Shown here: one piece after another, positions 35,701 through 46,997 of the stretch
How the letters are laid out: every line of letters begins with the position of its first letter
How positions within the stretch are numbered: position 1 is the first letter of the stretch
Assembly: GCF_033958435.1 (NCBI RefSeq)
Contig: NC_134137.1
Coordinates: forward strand, 242,590,501 to 242,654,500
Reading direction: 5' to 3'
Source of the DNA: Carettochelys insculpta
Taxonomy: Eukaryota > Chordata > Testudines > Carettochelyidae
Length of the DNA: 64,000 nucleotides
Program-made: the position numbers and the translations under genes
Notes under the pieces: generated by a model
Seen by the model: the letters and a program-made list of their open reading frames with translations, nothing else
What the model was told of the DNA's origin: nothing
Databases searched by the model: none

Positions 35701-36046
35701 GGTACTCCAGTTCACCCATCTTATTAGACAGACTCCTAGCATTAGTGTAAAAGCATGTTAGAAAACTACCACTATTTATATGTCCGCCTTTCACAGACGC
35801 GTTGGATTTTTTTATATGCGATTGTTTCACATCTGATCTTGCCCATATATTAGTTCCCACGTTCCCTATCTGACTAACTTCTAGGGAATCCCGATCTATG
35901 GTGCCTCGTGTAAGAGAAGTCTCCGTCCGATCCAGGTGCTCCCCCGCACCAATCGGCTTTCCCCCACCTCTTAGTTTAAAAACTGCTCTACGACCTTTTT
36001 AATGTTTAATGCCAGCAGTCTGGATCCACCTTGATTTAGGTGAATA
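32769..36046 (-). mobile_element. Young CR1 LINE, 5' truncated before ORF1
   Basis: On the minus strand it runs from about 36046 to 32769 and ends with the tail GGCCATTCTTATGTTCTTATGTATG, the direct-repeat 3' end of turtle-type CR1. The 3' UTR block (GGTCAGACCAAAGGTCCATC region on the plus strand) is present. At the 5' side only the short [19 protein letters not shown] stretch upstream of ORF2 is kept, so ORF1 is missing. ORF2 is open throughout, so the insertion is recent relative to the other CR1 pieces here. Confidence 0.93.
32963..35860 (-). CDS. CR1 ORF2: AP-like endonuclease and reverse transcriptase
   Basis: The protein nicks target DNA and copies its own RNA from the nick (target-primed reverse transcription). 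The 965-residue frame has no stop, and stays open upstream to a stop near 36001 without an ATG. The start used here is a GTG, so the true amino end is uncertain. Endonuclease: about residues 33-250, with [34 protein letters not shown] (residues 171-180) and [10 protein letters not shown] (residues 238-247). CR1 normally has GDFN at that site, so the aspartate to glutamate change may weaken the nuclease. Reverse transcriptase: about residues 470-760, with [22 protein letters not shown] (607-617), [11 protein letters not shown] and the FADD box (695-698). The carboxy end has the CR1 region [16 protein letters not shown] and ends RAINGY. Length is normal for the family. Confidence 0.93.
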   Translation of the reverse strand: MGTNIWARSDVKQSHIKKSNASVKGGHINSGSFLTCFYTNARSLSNKMGELEYLISKEEVDIIGISETWWNEDNQWDTIIPGYKLYRKDRTGRAGGGVVLYVKDNIESNEVKILKESKCSIESLWITIHSTNMNMALGIYYRPPNQDNDSDAEMIREIREAIKIKNTVIIGEFNYPHIDWVHVTSGRDSEIKFLDALNDCFLEQLVQEPTRGESILDLVLTGTQDLVQEVTVTGPLGNSDHNIITFNIPVLGRTPQRSNTLAFNFKKRNYTKMRKLVKQKLKGRVIKLKSLEAAWKLFKDTILEAQLKCIPQIKKHSKRPNKEPPWLNSHVKKAVREKRAAFKKWKSNPSEENRKEHKHSQIKCHNVVRKAKKEFEEQLAKNSKNDSKMFFKYIRSRKPAKKAVGPLDDKDIKGAIKEDSAIAERLNDFFASVFTAEDVTEVPKSEPAFLGDKSEELTQIEVTLEEVLELIDKLNSNKSPGPDGIHPRVLKELKCEIAELLTVVCNLSFKSTLVPNDWKTANITPIFKKGSRGDPGNYRPISLTSVPGKLVETLVKSKIARHIEEHELLGKSQHGFCRGKSCLTNLLEFFEGVNKHADKGHPVDIIYLDFQKAFDTVPHQRLLCKLGGHGIGGKVLSWIGNWLKDRKQRVGINGKFSQWRRVTSGAPQGSVLGPILFNLFINDLENEVSSEVAKFADDTKLFRTVKSKRDCEELQKDLSKLSDWAAKWQMKFNVGKCKVMHVGKNNPNYMYYMMGSNLATTDQERDLGVIVDSSLKTSMQCAAAVSKANRMLGIIKKGIDNKTKDIILPLYKTMVRPHLEYCVQMWSPHLKKDILALEKVQKRATKMIRGLERVPYGERLERLGLFSLEKRRLRGDMIEVYKIMNGVEKVNIEKLFTFSHNTRTRGHQMKLMGSRFKTNKRKFFFTQRTVNLWNSLPEEAVKARTLLGFKKELDKFLQVRAINGY

Positions 36047-37560
36047 CTGAGAGAGGCAGGGGGTTGCTGCGCAAGGTGGCTGGAGTGCAATAGGGAGGGG
36101 GCCATGGGCAGCTGTTCCCCAGGGCTGGGAGAAGCCGAGAGACCCCAGCCAGGCAAGGGGCTCTCACTGTGTGCTCCAGGGCAGACCCCGTGGGGTGCCC
36201 AGAGTGCGTTAGCAGGGTGGGGGGGGGTGTCACTGCTCCCGGGAAGCTCATGGCAGTGCTACCCTGCCTGGGAGGAGCAGTCCCCGGGGGACGGGGAGGG
36301 CGCTGGTAACTTTGCAGACCTGTTAGAGCCCAGATGCCACTGAGCACAGCATCCAGGCACAGGGCACACGCAGGCCCCATGTCCCGCCTCAGCCCCATTG
36401 GCCTGGCTTGGAGCTCCGCCACTTCTGCCTGCACCGTCCTGCCACACAGGCTGCAGACTTTGGGGTCTGGGATCCCCCCACCAGCCTCCAGGAGTCTGGC
36501 AGCTCAGTGGGGCACTACTCCCAGGGCAGGGCCAGGGGCTGCCCACAGATGGGGCAAGCCGGGCACACTGCACCCTACAGGTGCCCCCATGGGAAAAGAC
36601 CCGGCCCCGGCAGGATGCACGTGCAGGGCCCCAGGCAGCCTGGCTCCAGGCATGCACCCCGAGGGCCACCCTGGGACCCCCAGGTAGTGGGTGGCTCTTG
36701 CTCTGCATTGGGCTGGGCGCTGGTCTCATTGACTCCTGAGCAGCTTCAGGGGCTGCCAGGCAGTGCAGAGTCACAGAAAGCAACCAGGGCACCCTGTGCC
36801 AACGGGCTGGTGCTGTGTAGTGCCTGGGACCCTCTGCCTCCCCTGATACAGCTGCAGGGCTGGACTCCCAGCCTCCCTGCACCTCGGGGAGCTGGGAAGG
36901 AGGAGGCAGCCACCCCCCCCACCACACACATACCCCAACATACCTCTCCCTCTGCAGGGCCCTCTGCTGGCTCCTTCTGGTGCGGCTGGAGAGCATGTGA
37001 GTACGTGCTGTCTGGCCAGCGGCTGTGCCTGTGCACCGGCAGGGGGCCAAATGGGGGCAATTGGCCCCTTTGTTAAAATGTTGGGACGCCTTTCTGGTGC
37101 CCAAAATACGGGGCTGTCCTGCCAAAAACAGGACAGATGGTCACGCTCCCTCCCTCCCTCCCTCCCTCCCAGCACCCCCGCCATCCTGTACCCCCGCCCA
37201 CCCAGACTCCCCACCCACACCCAGCTTCTGCCTTGTCCCTCTCAGACCCCTCACCCCAAACCCACACTCCCAAACCATCCTGCACCCATCTTCTCACCTA
37301 GATCCCCAGCCCACTCCTGCACCCCTCCCATCCAGACCCCATCCCTCTTCGACACCCCCCCTCCAGCCCAGATCACCCCCCCCAGCCCACCCCTGCACCA
37401 TCCTCCTGCCCAGACCCTCCAATTCCAGCCTGCTCCTGCAGCCTCCCACCTGCCAGATCACAGTCAGGGACCACATTAGTGAGGTGGTTTTACTGCTTCT
37501 CACTCCTGTGACCCCCAACTAATTTGTCTACAGGTCAGTGAGCCGTGACCCAAAAAAGCT
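36047..37560. other. GC-rich, low-complexity segment
   Basis: It contains many overlapping GC-rich ORFs on both strands with no domain, and a (CTCC)n run at about 37145-37170. It abuts the CR1 and may continue the GC-rich segment of 32512-32768. A fragment of the hAT MITE family of 40108-40420 lies at 37064-37143. No gene is supported. Confidence 0.5.
37064..37143 (-). mobile_element. Fragment of hAT MITE (GTGACCATCTGTCC family)
   Basis: The minus strand reads GTGACCATCTGTCCTG, then GGCACCAGAAAGGCGTCCC and CAACATTTTAAC, the same order as the left part of the element at 40108-40420 (GTGACCATCTGTCCCA, GACACCAAAAGGCATCC). Confidence 0.65.
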
Positions 37561-40107
37561 CCCTACCCCTGCTTTAGTGGCTGGGGTGTAACGACATCCC
37601 TAGACTATACCCTAGCCTGAAGTCGGGGCGTAAAACTGAAGATGTGTCTGAAAAGTACTTTGGTCCAAGACTGCTTGGTTGTGCTAGTGGAGGTCTTGTT
37701 TTTGCATGGGGCAGCTACTAGTCAGAGCCTCCCCTCTGAGGGGCTGTTTGGTGTGAGATGAGATCCCATAGCACAATGTGGAATTCAGCTGCTCAGTGTT
37801 TACTAACCCGCATGTACTAGGCCCAGATCAAGTGCAGGTTTAGGTGCTGTCACTTGTGGGGCAATGGTGCATCTACCTCAGTATGTACTGCTACACAACC
37901 CCTACGTACAGTTCTGCAAAGCTTTGCAGTTGCATTGCAATCACCGTGCCTGTGTACTAGGCTCAGTTTGGGAGCCACCTAGAGGCTGCACACAGAAAGC
38001 TTTAGAGGAAGCCTAGTTTTGTCCTGGTTTATTTCTACAAGGCTCTGGCTTAAATTGGTAAAGGTCTGACTGTAGTCAAATTGATTGAAATCAGTTATCT
38101 TGTAGCTGTCCCTTCTCTCTGCAGAACTGGACGACACATGCTGCAAACAAGCCCAACGCCCTAACGAATTATTTATTCAGTGAGGACAATACAGGCCTTT
38201 CCACTTGAAGGACCCTTAGCAGCAGATACTTGAGTGGATGTATTAAGAAGGAAGGTCTTTGATCACTATACTCAGGTGGGTTTCTTCTTCTTTTGGATAG
38301 CAGCCAAGGCCAGGCAATGGTGAAGAGGTAGCTTTAGGTCTGGGAGTTTTCATAATGAGAGGCTAGTTGAAACAGTGTGTTTAAGAGAGAAAGAGCCTGA
38401 AAAAAGCTGCCTCTCTAGAATGCAGGTGTGCTCCCCACACATTACAATTTGCACTTTGCTTTTACCATTCAGGAGTGGATATGTTTATAAAGAAATTAGA
38501 CTAGAAGACAATATCCTGCATCTGTATCCACTCCTTTCTCTCCCAGTCCCAACAAAGACATCATAAAAACGTGCTCCTCAAGTCCGTATTTTACTGACTG
38601 CTTGGGAGCTGCGACGCCTTTCTAGATGGGCTCTTTGCTAGCAGCTGTATTTCAAAGAAAGAATCCCAGGGAGTTTGGACTGCACACAGAGTATTTTTGT
38701 TTAATTATGCCACGTGGCCTGCGATAGATAGCTGCTCCTTTAAAAGAAGCGATCGTCAGCAAGTATTTGAATCGCAAAATGCTTTAGTTAGTTCAGGGAG
38801 GAAATGGACTATTATTTGTTTGATTCCAAACCACCTGGAACTACTCTGAATTTCCATTGTAAACTCTCCCTGGCACATTAATGCCATTATCCACACATGT
38901 ATTGAATATTAGATCTGGCCAGGTGGCAATTATACTATTAGTTTTGTTTTCAACAAGTGGGTTCTGTAATCTTTAAATCTAGTGTAGTTACGGATGTAAT
39001 GGAAGTTCAAAACCCTAATGCGGCAACTTGCCCCATGGGAGCAGTGAATAGGTTATTGATCACCGAGGGTGAAAAGTGCAGGTCTGTTTGCAGGATAACC
39101 TTGTTTAGCAGATGGGAGACTATGTGAGGCTGAACTGTTGGGTTTCTCCATCTAAAGAGACATAAAGCTAACAGCCCAAAGTGACTTACTGATGAATAAT
39201 AAATGATTCAAACATAAGCACAGTAATTCCTGGATAGATTGATAGAGAGATACAGTCATCCACCTTGTCTGGAATGGCCATCTGGCATCCAGATATAGAG
39301 GGGTGGGTGCGCTGGAAGATAATATTGCCTACTGAAAGTCATGACAGAGACCTGAGCCCCACAGTTGGTAGAAAAAGAAACCTCCAAGACTACAGTAAGA
39401 GATTGTGCACCGTGGCTCTGTGCACAGAGGTCACACTGTACGGATAGACTTGCTTTGTTCGCATAGCAAGAGACTGGTAAACTTTACAGCACTGTGTTCC
39501 TTTCCTTCTGATTTTTAGAGGAACTTCCATAGGACCAGGGATTCATGCGTGTAAGGGCAGGAGGCTAGAGAAACGTGCATCATCACTGGCCTCCAAAACC
39601 CACCCACACAGGGAATTCACTGAGGAGTTAAGTCAGCCTGTGGCCATCATTTGCTCTTTTCATAGGATTTGGAAATCCCACACTGGGAGCTTTGCTCTGG
39701 GAGGAGAGAACTGATGCAGTTAATTAGAGTTCCCCTGTACAGACTTCTGAACAGTACAAGGAGACCAAGGTACAGGTTGAACTTCTCTTATCCAAGACCC
39801 TTGGGACCTCACTGGTGCTGAATGAAAGGACAACAGGAAGTCAGGTTTGTCTCACAGCATTACCAACACTTCCACTGCTTACTGGGCCTCTAGAAGTAAA
39901 TTAGGGATAAGGAACAACACAGAACACGGAGAGCCAGGACTGGTGTCTGTAAACAAACTTTATGGGGCCATGGGAAACTTGGCCACACACATGATAAGTT
40001 GTCCTCCAGATAACTAACATCATGCTGAAGAACGGATGTTGTTGGACAAGAGAATTCCAGATTAGACGTGTTCAACCTTCATCACTAAGTACGTTTTGTT
40101 TAACCGG
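37561..40107. other. Unique non-coding sequence, possible conserved element
   Basis: No gene is seen. The block 38570-38960 is non-repetitive, AT-moderate and rich in short palindromic or homeobox-like words (TTTAATTATG, CCACGTGG, GCGATCG, CAGGTGGC). It is a weak candidate for a conserved enhancer-like element. Confidence 0.4.
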
Positions 40108-40420
40108 CAGGTGACCATCTGTCCCATATTAGTTGGGACGGTCCATATTTGGGACACCAAAAGGCATCCTGACTTATTTTTTAAAAGGGACTAATTGTCC
40201 CATATTTGGGCCTGTGGGGAAGCGGGGTAGTGTGGGTGTGTTCCACGTCCCTGACACTTCCCTGGGGCGGACAGCAGCTGCTGCTTTCCTGGGATCCCGG
40301 GGCGGGAAGCAGCTGCCACCTCCTTCTAGCTCCCTGGGACTTGGTGGAGCTGGGAGGAGCTGTCTCTCCCTCATATATTTCCCTGTCCCGTAGTTGGGAC
40401 AGTGAAATATGATCGCCCTA
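40108..40420. mobile_element. hAT MITE, 313 bp
   Basis: The left end CAGGTGACCATCTGTCCC and the complement of the right end, TAGGGCGATCATATTTC, are diverged TIRs containing GTCCCAACT-type blocks. The flanks TTTAACCGG (40099-40107) and TTTAACCAG (40421-40429) agree at 8 of 9 positions, fitting an 8-bp duplication with one later change. Confidence 0.75.
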
Positions 40421-40807
40421 TTTAACCAGGACAGTTAAATGGCTAATACATTTTGAATGTGCTTGTCTGAGCAATATTACATCTGTACATCACTAACATG
40501 GCTTTTTAAATGGAGGTCACAGCTTCTATCAGTTATACGAGTGCTAAGAAGCCAAAAAGAATCTGGTTAATTAAGGTTCTGTCCAGTGCTTTTTTGTTTT
40601 TTTGGTTTTTTTTTACAGCCAGGACAGAATAAAATCTTTACGTGCACTTAGGTGTAACCACCAACAGGCAGACTTGAACCTGATAGCTCTGAAGGTTAGT
40701 GCATGAGCCTCTGCAGTTTGAGCTAAAAGTCAGCTGGCTTCCAGGTGTGTGTGTCAAGGAGACTTTTTCTTTCTCTCTGTAAGAAGTTTAGGTGCTACTG
40801 CCTGGGA

Positions 40808-40974
40808 CAGTGAACCCATTAGGTGTGTGCATTATATAGGCATGTGCAGATGTTCGCCATCGACAGAAACACATGCTGCCCACCGTGGGTGGCTGTGAAC
40901 ACTCTGCTGATCTGCCGGGCAGCACCTGAATCTCTCCTGGGCAGCTGCCCAAGCACTCGGCTTACAGGGAACAT
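40808..40974. mobile_element. hAT MITE fragment (CAGTGTTCCC family)
   Basis: The block GGCAGCACCTGAATCTCTCC...GGCTTACAGGGAACATTC matches 7925-7990 and the complement of 46565-46860. The left end CAGTGAACCC is diverged. It provides an uninterrupted reference for the MITE at 46565-46989. Confidence 0.7.
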
Positions 40975-41794
40975 TCGTTCTCTCCCATGTGATTATGGAA
41001 CAGCAACAGAACCTGCTTTGATTAATTGTGTGTCCCTCTACATTTCACAGGCCACCTGTGAAGGCAATATCCTTATCTTAAAGAGCTCATATTCTGCCTC
41101 AAACTCTGTGAGATGTACAGGGATTGAAAGGACAGAGGGGAGGACTAAGGTTTTCAGAACAAATGGAGGTCAGGTACACAAAGGGGACATCAGCTACGCA
41201 TCACAATGCCTAACTTTTGGTGCCTTGCTACTCAGCGGAACTCACAGAACTGAGCTGGGTGCCCAGGCTCCCTACACAACATATGGGGAGAATTAAGCAT
41301 TTTTGAATGGGTTTCACAAAAGCCAGCACACCAAGCAGGGAAGCCACCTAAACTAGCCAGTAGGACAGGCTGAGGAGAGGGACTGGGTGCAAGTGCCACT
41401 TCTCAGGGAGAGGTTGGTGCCCTGTCTCCATTCAAGATTTGCACGAGCCCTCTCCATGGGACAGACCTCAGCCCCTTCTCATCATAAACAGCGGGGGCAG
41501 GGAGAGGGTTGCCGTCTCACAAGTCTAGTGGCTGGAGCACTAAAAAGGGAAAGCACTGACAGAATAGGGATTTGAAAGTGGGCCCCTCAGCTCCTGGCTG
41601 AGTGCCTTGACCACTGGGTTACAGACAGCAGTACTGTCATTTGGAAGGTTAGGCTCACACAAGGCTCACCTACTGGATTGGCCATGCAAGTGAGACATGG
41701 GGAAGGAGGCACCCAAACCCCTTTGTGGAGCTAGGCCTTCTGCGGATTTTGCTTTCCTCAACTTTTTAATGATCTGACTTAAGACACCACAAAG

Positions 41795-41845
41795 GGGCCT
41801 GATTTTCAGAGGCTGGGTGACCAACAGTCTCTGAAAATCAGGCCC
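41795..41845. repeat. Short perfect inverted repeat (hairpin)
   Basis: The 17-bp arm GGGCCTGATTTTCAGAG (41795-41811) is exactly complementary to 41829-41845 across a 17-bp spacer. The CCTGATTTTCAGAG word is common in reptile MITE-like repeats (family knowledge, not checked here). Confidence 0.85.
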
Positions 41846-41999
41846 CCTTAAGGTACCTCAGATTGGGCACCCAAAATAGCTAGTCACTTGTGAAAATCAC
41901 GGCCATTATCCGTGACGTGACCTGTGCAGCTTCCTTGACGTGAGCAGTGAGGAAGGGCAGGAATGAGGAGGGGAGCGGCATGGGGAGGTAGATGGAGCT

Positions 42000-43782
42000 G
42001 ACTGCTATAGTTCTCTTTTGCAAGTCCCTCCACTCAAAGAAGCTTGGGTGGGGGTGGGGAATCCTCCAGTCTTCATCCTGTCCATGTTTTAAAAGGAATG
42101 AAAGAAACCACTGCTGCTCCTGTGGTCCTAAGGGTCCCTAAGACCTTCAGTGTCTTCGCTGAAATGACTAGCTTCAGTCTGAGCTATAATTTCTACTCCA
42201 AAGATTTTCTCAATTCAAGAAACAAAGAAGAAAATAAGACTGGCAAGAGGGGAAGTTTATTTTTCACTGCCAGACATGTTCGAGTTGGACTGGTTTGTAG
42301 AAAATATAAATTAATGCACAGGTCGGCTCCAGGGACGCTGCAGCAGCAACTACTGAATAGTAATGGTGGGGTTTTCCCTGGAATTCTGAACTATAATTAA
42401 AACACTTAGATGCTATCTTCCTCATGAAAAAAATGCTCAGCTCCGATTGAGCACTTCCTGCTCCTACTACTGACTCAGGAAGCTCTTTGATATGCATATT
42501 TACATAGCATCAAAGGTCCTAGCCCTGCAGCAGTTATTCAGGTGAAACTCACATTGGCTTCTAGGGAAATTTTACTTAAAGTAAAGACTGCTCATTTGTA
42601 AAGTATGGATAAAGAGAAGCTTAGTCATCCAGCTCAGACCCCCAAGGCCAGCATAGGATTGTTCCCTGCAATGTTTTCTTGAGTTATGACTTATAAACAT
42701 TCTAATATACATCATGCATCACGCTGTATACAGTGAAGGTGGGTAACAGTTCTGAAAACATTAGGTACCTTGCAACCGATAAACAAACCCCAACCCAAAT
42801 CTCAAAGCAAACTGTCAATAGCTTTATTGTACTCACACCACTTAGGGTCAGATCCTCAGCTGTGTAAATCAGAGCAACCTGTTTGAAATCAGGTTGAAAT
42901 GCAACTACATAGCAGCAGAGAAACTGGCCCATACATCCCTCTCGCCACCCTAAAACCATGGAGTTTAACCTCAGCTTTCCTGTGCACTGCCTTTATTGAG
43001 GGTATCCCTTCATTAGTTTTCCATCATCAGCTGCATTGATCCTTCACTGCAAGTGAAAATGGGTCTCATCTTTTATCTCTGGAGGGCACTCACAGCTCTC
43101 CTGCAAAAGGCTATATTCTCTCCATCAGACAAGAGTTGGTTTGAATAGGACTTGAACATCACCCTGTCAGCTCCCACTCCCAGCTTGTCATTCCATCTGC
43201 TTCCAGAGAGAAGAGAAATGTGCATTTTAAATTTATATTCACACTGGCATTTTTTAAATCCAAGACATAGGTGGTTTCCATAGCGTTACTTTATAAGAGA
43301 AAAGGGTCAAACTTGTTTAACCCAGTTAATGTACAGTCTGCTACCTGATCTCATTGCAACAACATGAAATGATGTGTTAACCCATCTCCCCAAGTATAAA
43401 CACAAGCTAAAATTGTGCAAGTCCCCTCCCCCGCCAGTCTTATCTGCATTATAGAACCCTAGAAGATTTACATAGTGTTGCCCAGGTCCTTCAGGGCAGG
43501 GGGCTGGGGGCACAGAATGTGCAGAAATCAAGACAGGAGATTGGGTGGGCAGGGGCTAAGTGTAGGGGTGGGAGGACAGAATTGGTCTGTGGCTGCCAGC
43601 ACAGGATGATAGAGTCCATGTTGCCCAACTGCCAGTATTGCTCCCTGGGGCAGCCTGCAACGGTGGAGGCCATGCATACTTTTCCTTCCTCCCATGGACC
43701 TCTCCAAAGGAATAGAGCTCCGTGCCTTTCAAAGTCAATGTAACTTGCACCTTACACTGTGTCCTTTGCAAGGACTTCAGGG
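42000..43782. other. Unique non-coding sequence
   Basis: No gene, repeat or RNA is recognised. Short ORFs lack domains. Confidence 0.5.
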
Positions 43783-44028
43783 CCAGACTTTTAAAGCTGC
43801 TTGGGCATCTAAAGATGCAGCTAGATGTCTCATGGGACTCTCAGAAGCATCTAGGTACCTAATGTCCATTGAATTCCTGCTCAGGCTCAGATTGATAGTT
43901 ATGCCCCATAGCTCCCATGGGATTTATGCATCTAAGTACCTTTGTGGATATGGAATGTAGGTGCTTCCAAAAATGCCACTAGCCACCTATCTACATCTCT
44001 CAGTGCTTAAATACCTTTAAAAATCTGG
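43783..44028. mobile_element. Probable old MITE, 246 bp
   Basis: The left end CCAGACTTTTAAAGCTGCTT and the complement of the right end, CCAGATTTTTAAAGGTATTT, form imperfect inverted termini. The interior carries paired CATCTAAAGATGC- and CATCTAAGTACC-like words. There is no coding capacity and no clear duplication. Confidence 0.5.
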
Positions 44029-44427
44029 GTTCTTAGGATTTAGGCAACAAGGTATTTAAAGCTGATGGTTTCCAGACGTGGTCCCTTAATTTAATCCTTG
44101 GCACTGAGTCTTTTCCCTGAGCACTGATTTCTGAGCAAGAATTGAGGACAGATGACCCAGCTGGATAAAAAAATGTTGACCCAAAGCTTTGTTCAAAAAT
44201 CAAACCAAACCTCAGGTCATCAATTAATGTAAATTAGCATAGCTTGCTTCAAACTCCCCTCCATGAGGTTACACCAATGGACACCAACTGATGATCTGCA
44301 CATTTGATTTGGAGATGGCAAAATACTATAAAGCAGGCTGTACGTGTGGTATTTCTAGGCTGACTGGATTGAGGGCCCATGAGAGAACTGTCTTCATTAG
44401 TTATTTCCAGTTCAGCTCCTCGACTAA

Positions 44428-44716
44428 GGGTATGTCTAGGCTACTCAGGAGATCAACCCACTCAGGATCAATCTTCCAGAGTTCGATTTCATGTAGAGAC
44501 ACACAAAATGGAACTATCTGGGGTCAGCAGTCAACCCCTGTGCTCCTCAGTATCATGAAGAGTAAAGGAAGTTGACAGGAGATTTTCTTCCATCGACCTC
44601 CCTCTGTGAGGACGGCCAGGTAAGTCGATTGCAGATAACTTGACTCTAGCTACACAATTCCTATGGCTAGAATTGCATCTCTATAATCAACTTACCTGAC
44701 TAGTGTAGACCTGCCC
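44428..44716. mobile_element. Harbinger-type MITE with TAA duplication, 289 bp
   Basis: The ends GGGTATGTCTAGGCTA and the complement of the right end, GGGCAGGTCTACACTA, are TIRs related to the other TCTACAC elements in the window. TAA lies at both borders (44425-44427 and 44717-44719), the classical PIF/Harbinger target duplication (TWA). Confidence 0.8.
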
Positions 44717-44791
44717 TAAGGCACAGATTCTCCTCTCACTTGCACCAACATAAATCAGGAGTGATTCTATGGACACCATGGCAGGAGAACT

Positions 44792-45026
44792 TTGTGAGAG
44801 GAGAATATGGTCATCGGACCCTGATTCTCCACTGTCTTGTACTGCATTTAGACCGGCATACAATGAATGCAAACTAAAAGTAAAATGTTCCCATGCTGAT
44901 CTGAATATGAAGCCTGTCACTTATAATAAATATATAGGCCCCAGTATTGCCAATACTTTAGCATATGTCTCTAAATTAGTACACATTAACTTTCATGGGA
45001 CTAGTCACACATGTGAAGTTAAGCAC
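44792..45026 (+). repeat. Sequence present again, inverted, at 46601-46836
   Basis: This 235-bp non-coding stretch has an inverted copy 1.6 kb downstream with roughly 15 differences by eye. It has no TIR or tail of its own that I can see. It may simply be local unique DNA that was copied into the hAT MITE at 46565-46989. Confidence 0.85.
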
Positions 45027-46564
45027 GTGTGAATGTTTGCAGGATCTGAGCCTGAGAGATGATTGGCCATTGCACAAGCAGAATTTTCAAAACTCTCTAC
45101 AGAATTATAATGTAACAATCAACACTGAGGGTTACTACTTCTGGCAGGTGACTCAATGAAGAGGGCAAGAGAAAATGAGCTTGGGGGCTGTGGCTTCTTC
45201 CTTAGTACTTTTTAATAGGTTCAAATAATACTTCTTTCTTTCTTCCTTTTCAGGAATGTGGTTAGTTCCTCGAAGATCCTTAGCTCTGTGTCTATTCCTT
45301 CTATAATACGTATGCTGTTTTATGATTTTTATTCACAAGAAGCCAGACACATTAAGCGAATACACCAGGCCTGATTCTTAACTCTGTTACCTCAGTTTTG
45401 AACCAGCGTAATGCCATCATCTTCTGGTCACTTACTCCTGCCTTACACCAGAAAAAGCAAGAAGCAAATCAGCCCCATTTTTATCTTCAGCGATGACTTC
45501 TTTACCACAAACCCATAGCAAAGACTATGAGTACAATTTTCAAAACTCTGACATAGGCACCTAAGCTCCATCTCTGAGAGCATCATAAGCATTTTGAGCC
45601 AACTTTTTCAAGGTAGTCATGCATGAGTCACTTTAGAAAATGGCGCTAAGCCTCCTAAATAGAGTGTGGGTGGGGAGGGAGGTTGCTTCAGGGCAGGACT
45701 TGGGTACCTTAGCCAAACTGGGGGATGGAGGAAAGCATACACATTGCATGCTGCATAAGTCAAGGCTAGCTCCAGTCACTGTCACATGCTCATTCTCATG
45801 TGCACTAAAATTCCCCCAGAATAGACAACAAATAAACAAACTGTAGCACCAAGTGGATCGGCAGAGTTCCAATGCCAACCTGAGTCTGTCTGCACTGGGC
45901 ATGCTTCCCTCTGCTTGTGTGTAAACACCGTGGAGTAACAAAAACACTACTTCCATCATGTGATCTGCAAGAAGCACTCACTTGACAGCCAGGGCTTTGG
46001 AAGGTCTCTGCATTATTGTAATTGCCCTTTTCCAGCACAGCACTGGGATAATGAGGAGGAGGTGAGGAGGTGCCTTAAGCAGTTTGATGAGTAATACTAG
46101 GGCAGAAGGAATCCAGGTGTGCACCTGAGTTTGCTTATCAGATACGCAAAGAGGACTCAGGGGAAAAATTTTCTGATGACACATGAAGAGCTGTTCTTCC
46201 CATCACCTATGCAGTGACAGTATACAGGTAATTTCCGTTGACAAGAATTGGACTTACGTATCTTAATATCCTGTGCCTTGCGCCCATCCATGAGCACCTA
46301 ATAAAAGAAGAGGCCCAAGGACTAGGAAACAGAAGAAGCAGGACCATCTCTCAAGGGATGGCTTTGTTTGCTCTAACAGAGATGGAAACAACCTTTACTG
46401 GTTGTCCTTATTCACGATCGTAACAGATGAGGCAATATCCTGTAATATTCTGGGAAAGCCTCCTGTTTAAAATGTATGTAACATCGTGGGCTAAGAATTG
46501 CTTGTAATTCCCTGGCAGAAAGGGATCAACGCCTCCAGGTTCTCAGAGCAGAGCGGGGGATTAG

Positions 46565-46989
46565 CAGTGTTCCCTGTAAACTGAAGGCTTGGGCAGCCAT
46601 GTGCTTAACTTCACATGTGTGACTAGTCCCATGAAAGTTAATGTGTACTAATTTAGACACATGTGCTAAAGTATTGGCAAGACTGGGGCCTAAATACTTA
46701 TTATAAGTGACAGGCTTCGTATTCAGATCAGCATGGGAACATTTTACTTTTAGTTTGCATTCACTGTATGCCGGTATAAATGTAGTACAAGGCAGTGGAG
46801 AGTCAGGGTCTGATGACCATATTCTCTTCTCTACAACTGGGATTCAGGTGCTGTCCAGCTGATTAGCAGAGCCCACAGCTTCCAGGGTCGACAGCATGTT
46901 TTTCTATTAGTGGTGAACCTCCCCCTATGCCTTGGTGCACATAACAAAATTTATTCTGCCCAGGATGGAAAAAATTAGCGGGAACCCTG
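46565..46989. mobile_element. hAT MITE carrying a foreign 236-bp insert
   Basis: The ends are CAGTGTTCCCTGTAA and the complement of CAGGGTTCCCGCTAA. The flanking 8-mers GGGATTAG (46557-46564) and GTGATTAG (46990-46997) differ at one position. Compared with the copies at 7799 and 40808, the MITE is collinear except that 46601-46836 replaces about 13 bp (CTGCCCAGGAGAG in the complement of the 40808 copy). Confidence 0.85.
46601..46836 (-). repeat. Inverted copy of 44792-45026 inside a MITE
   Basis: The whole insert is the reverse complement of the upstream stretch, from GTGCTTAACTTCACATGTG to AGAGAATATGGTC. It begins and ends sharply inside the MITE and shows no target duplication or TIR. Confidence 0.88.
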
Positions 46990-46997
46990 GTGATTAG

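Noticed and set aside
36259..37125. 288-codon minus-strand ORF and overlapping plus-strand ORFs
   Set aside because: The region is GC-rich and low complexity with equally long ORFs in other frames. There is no domain, splice structure or conserved motif.
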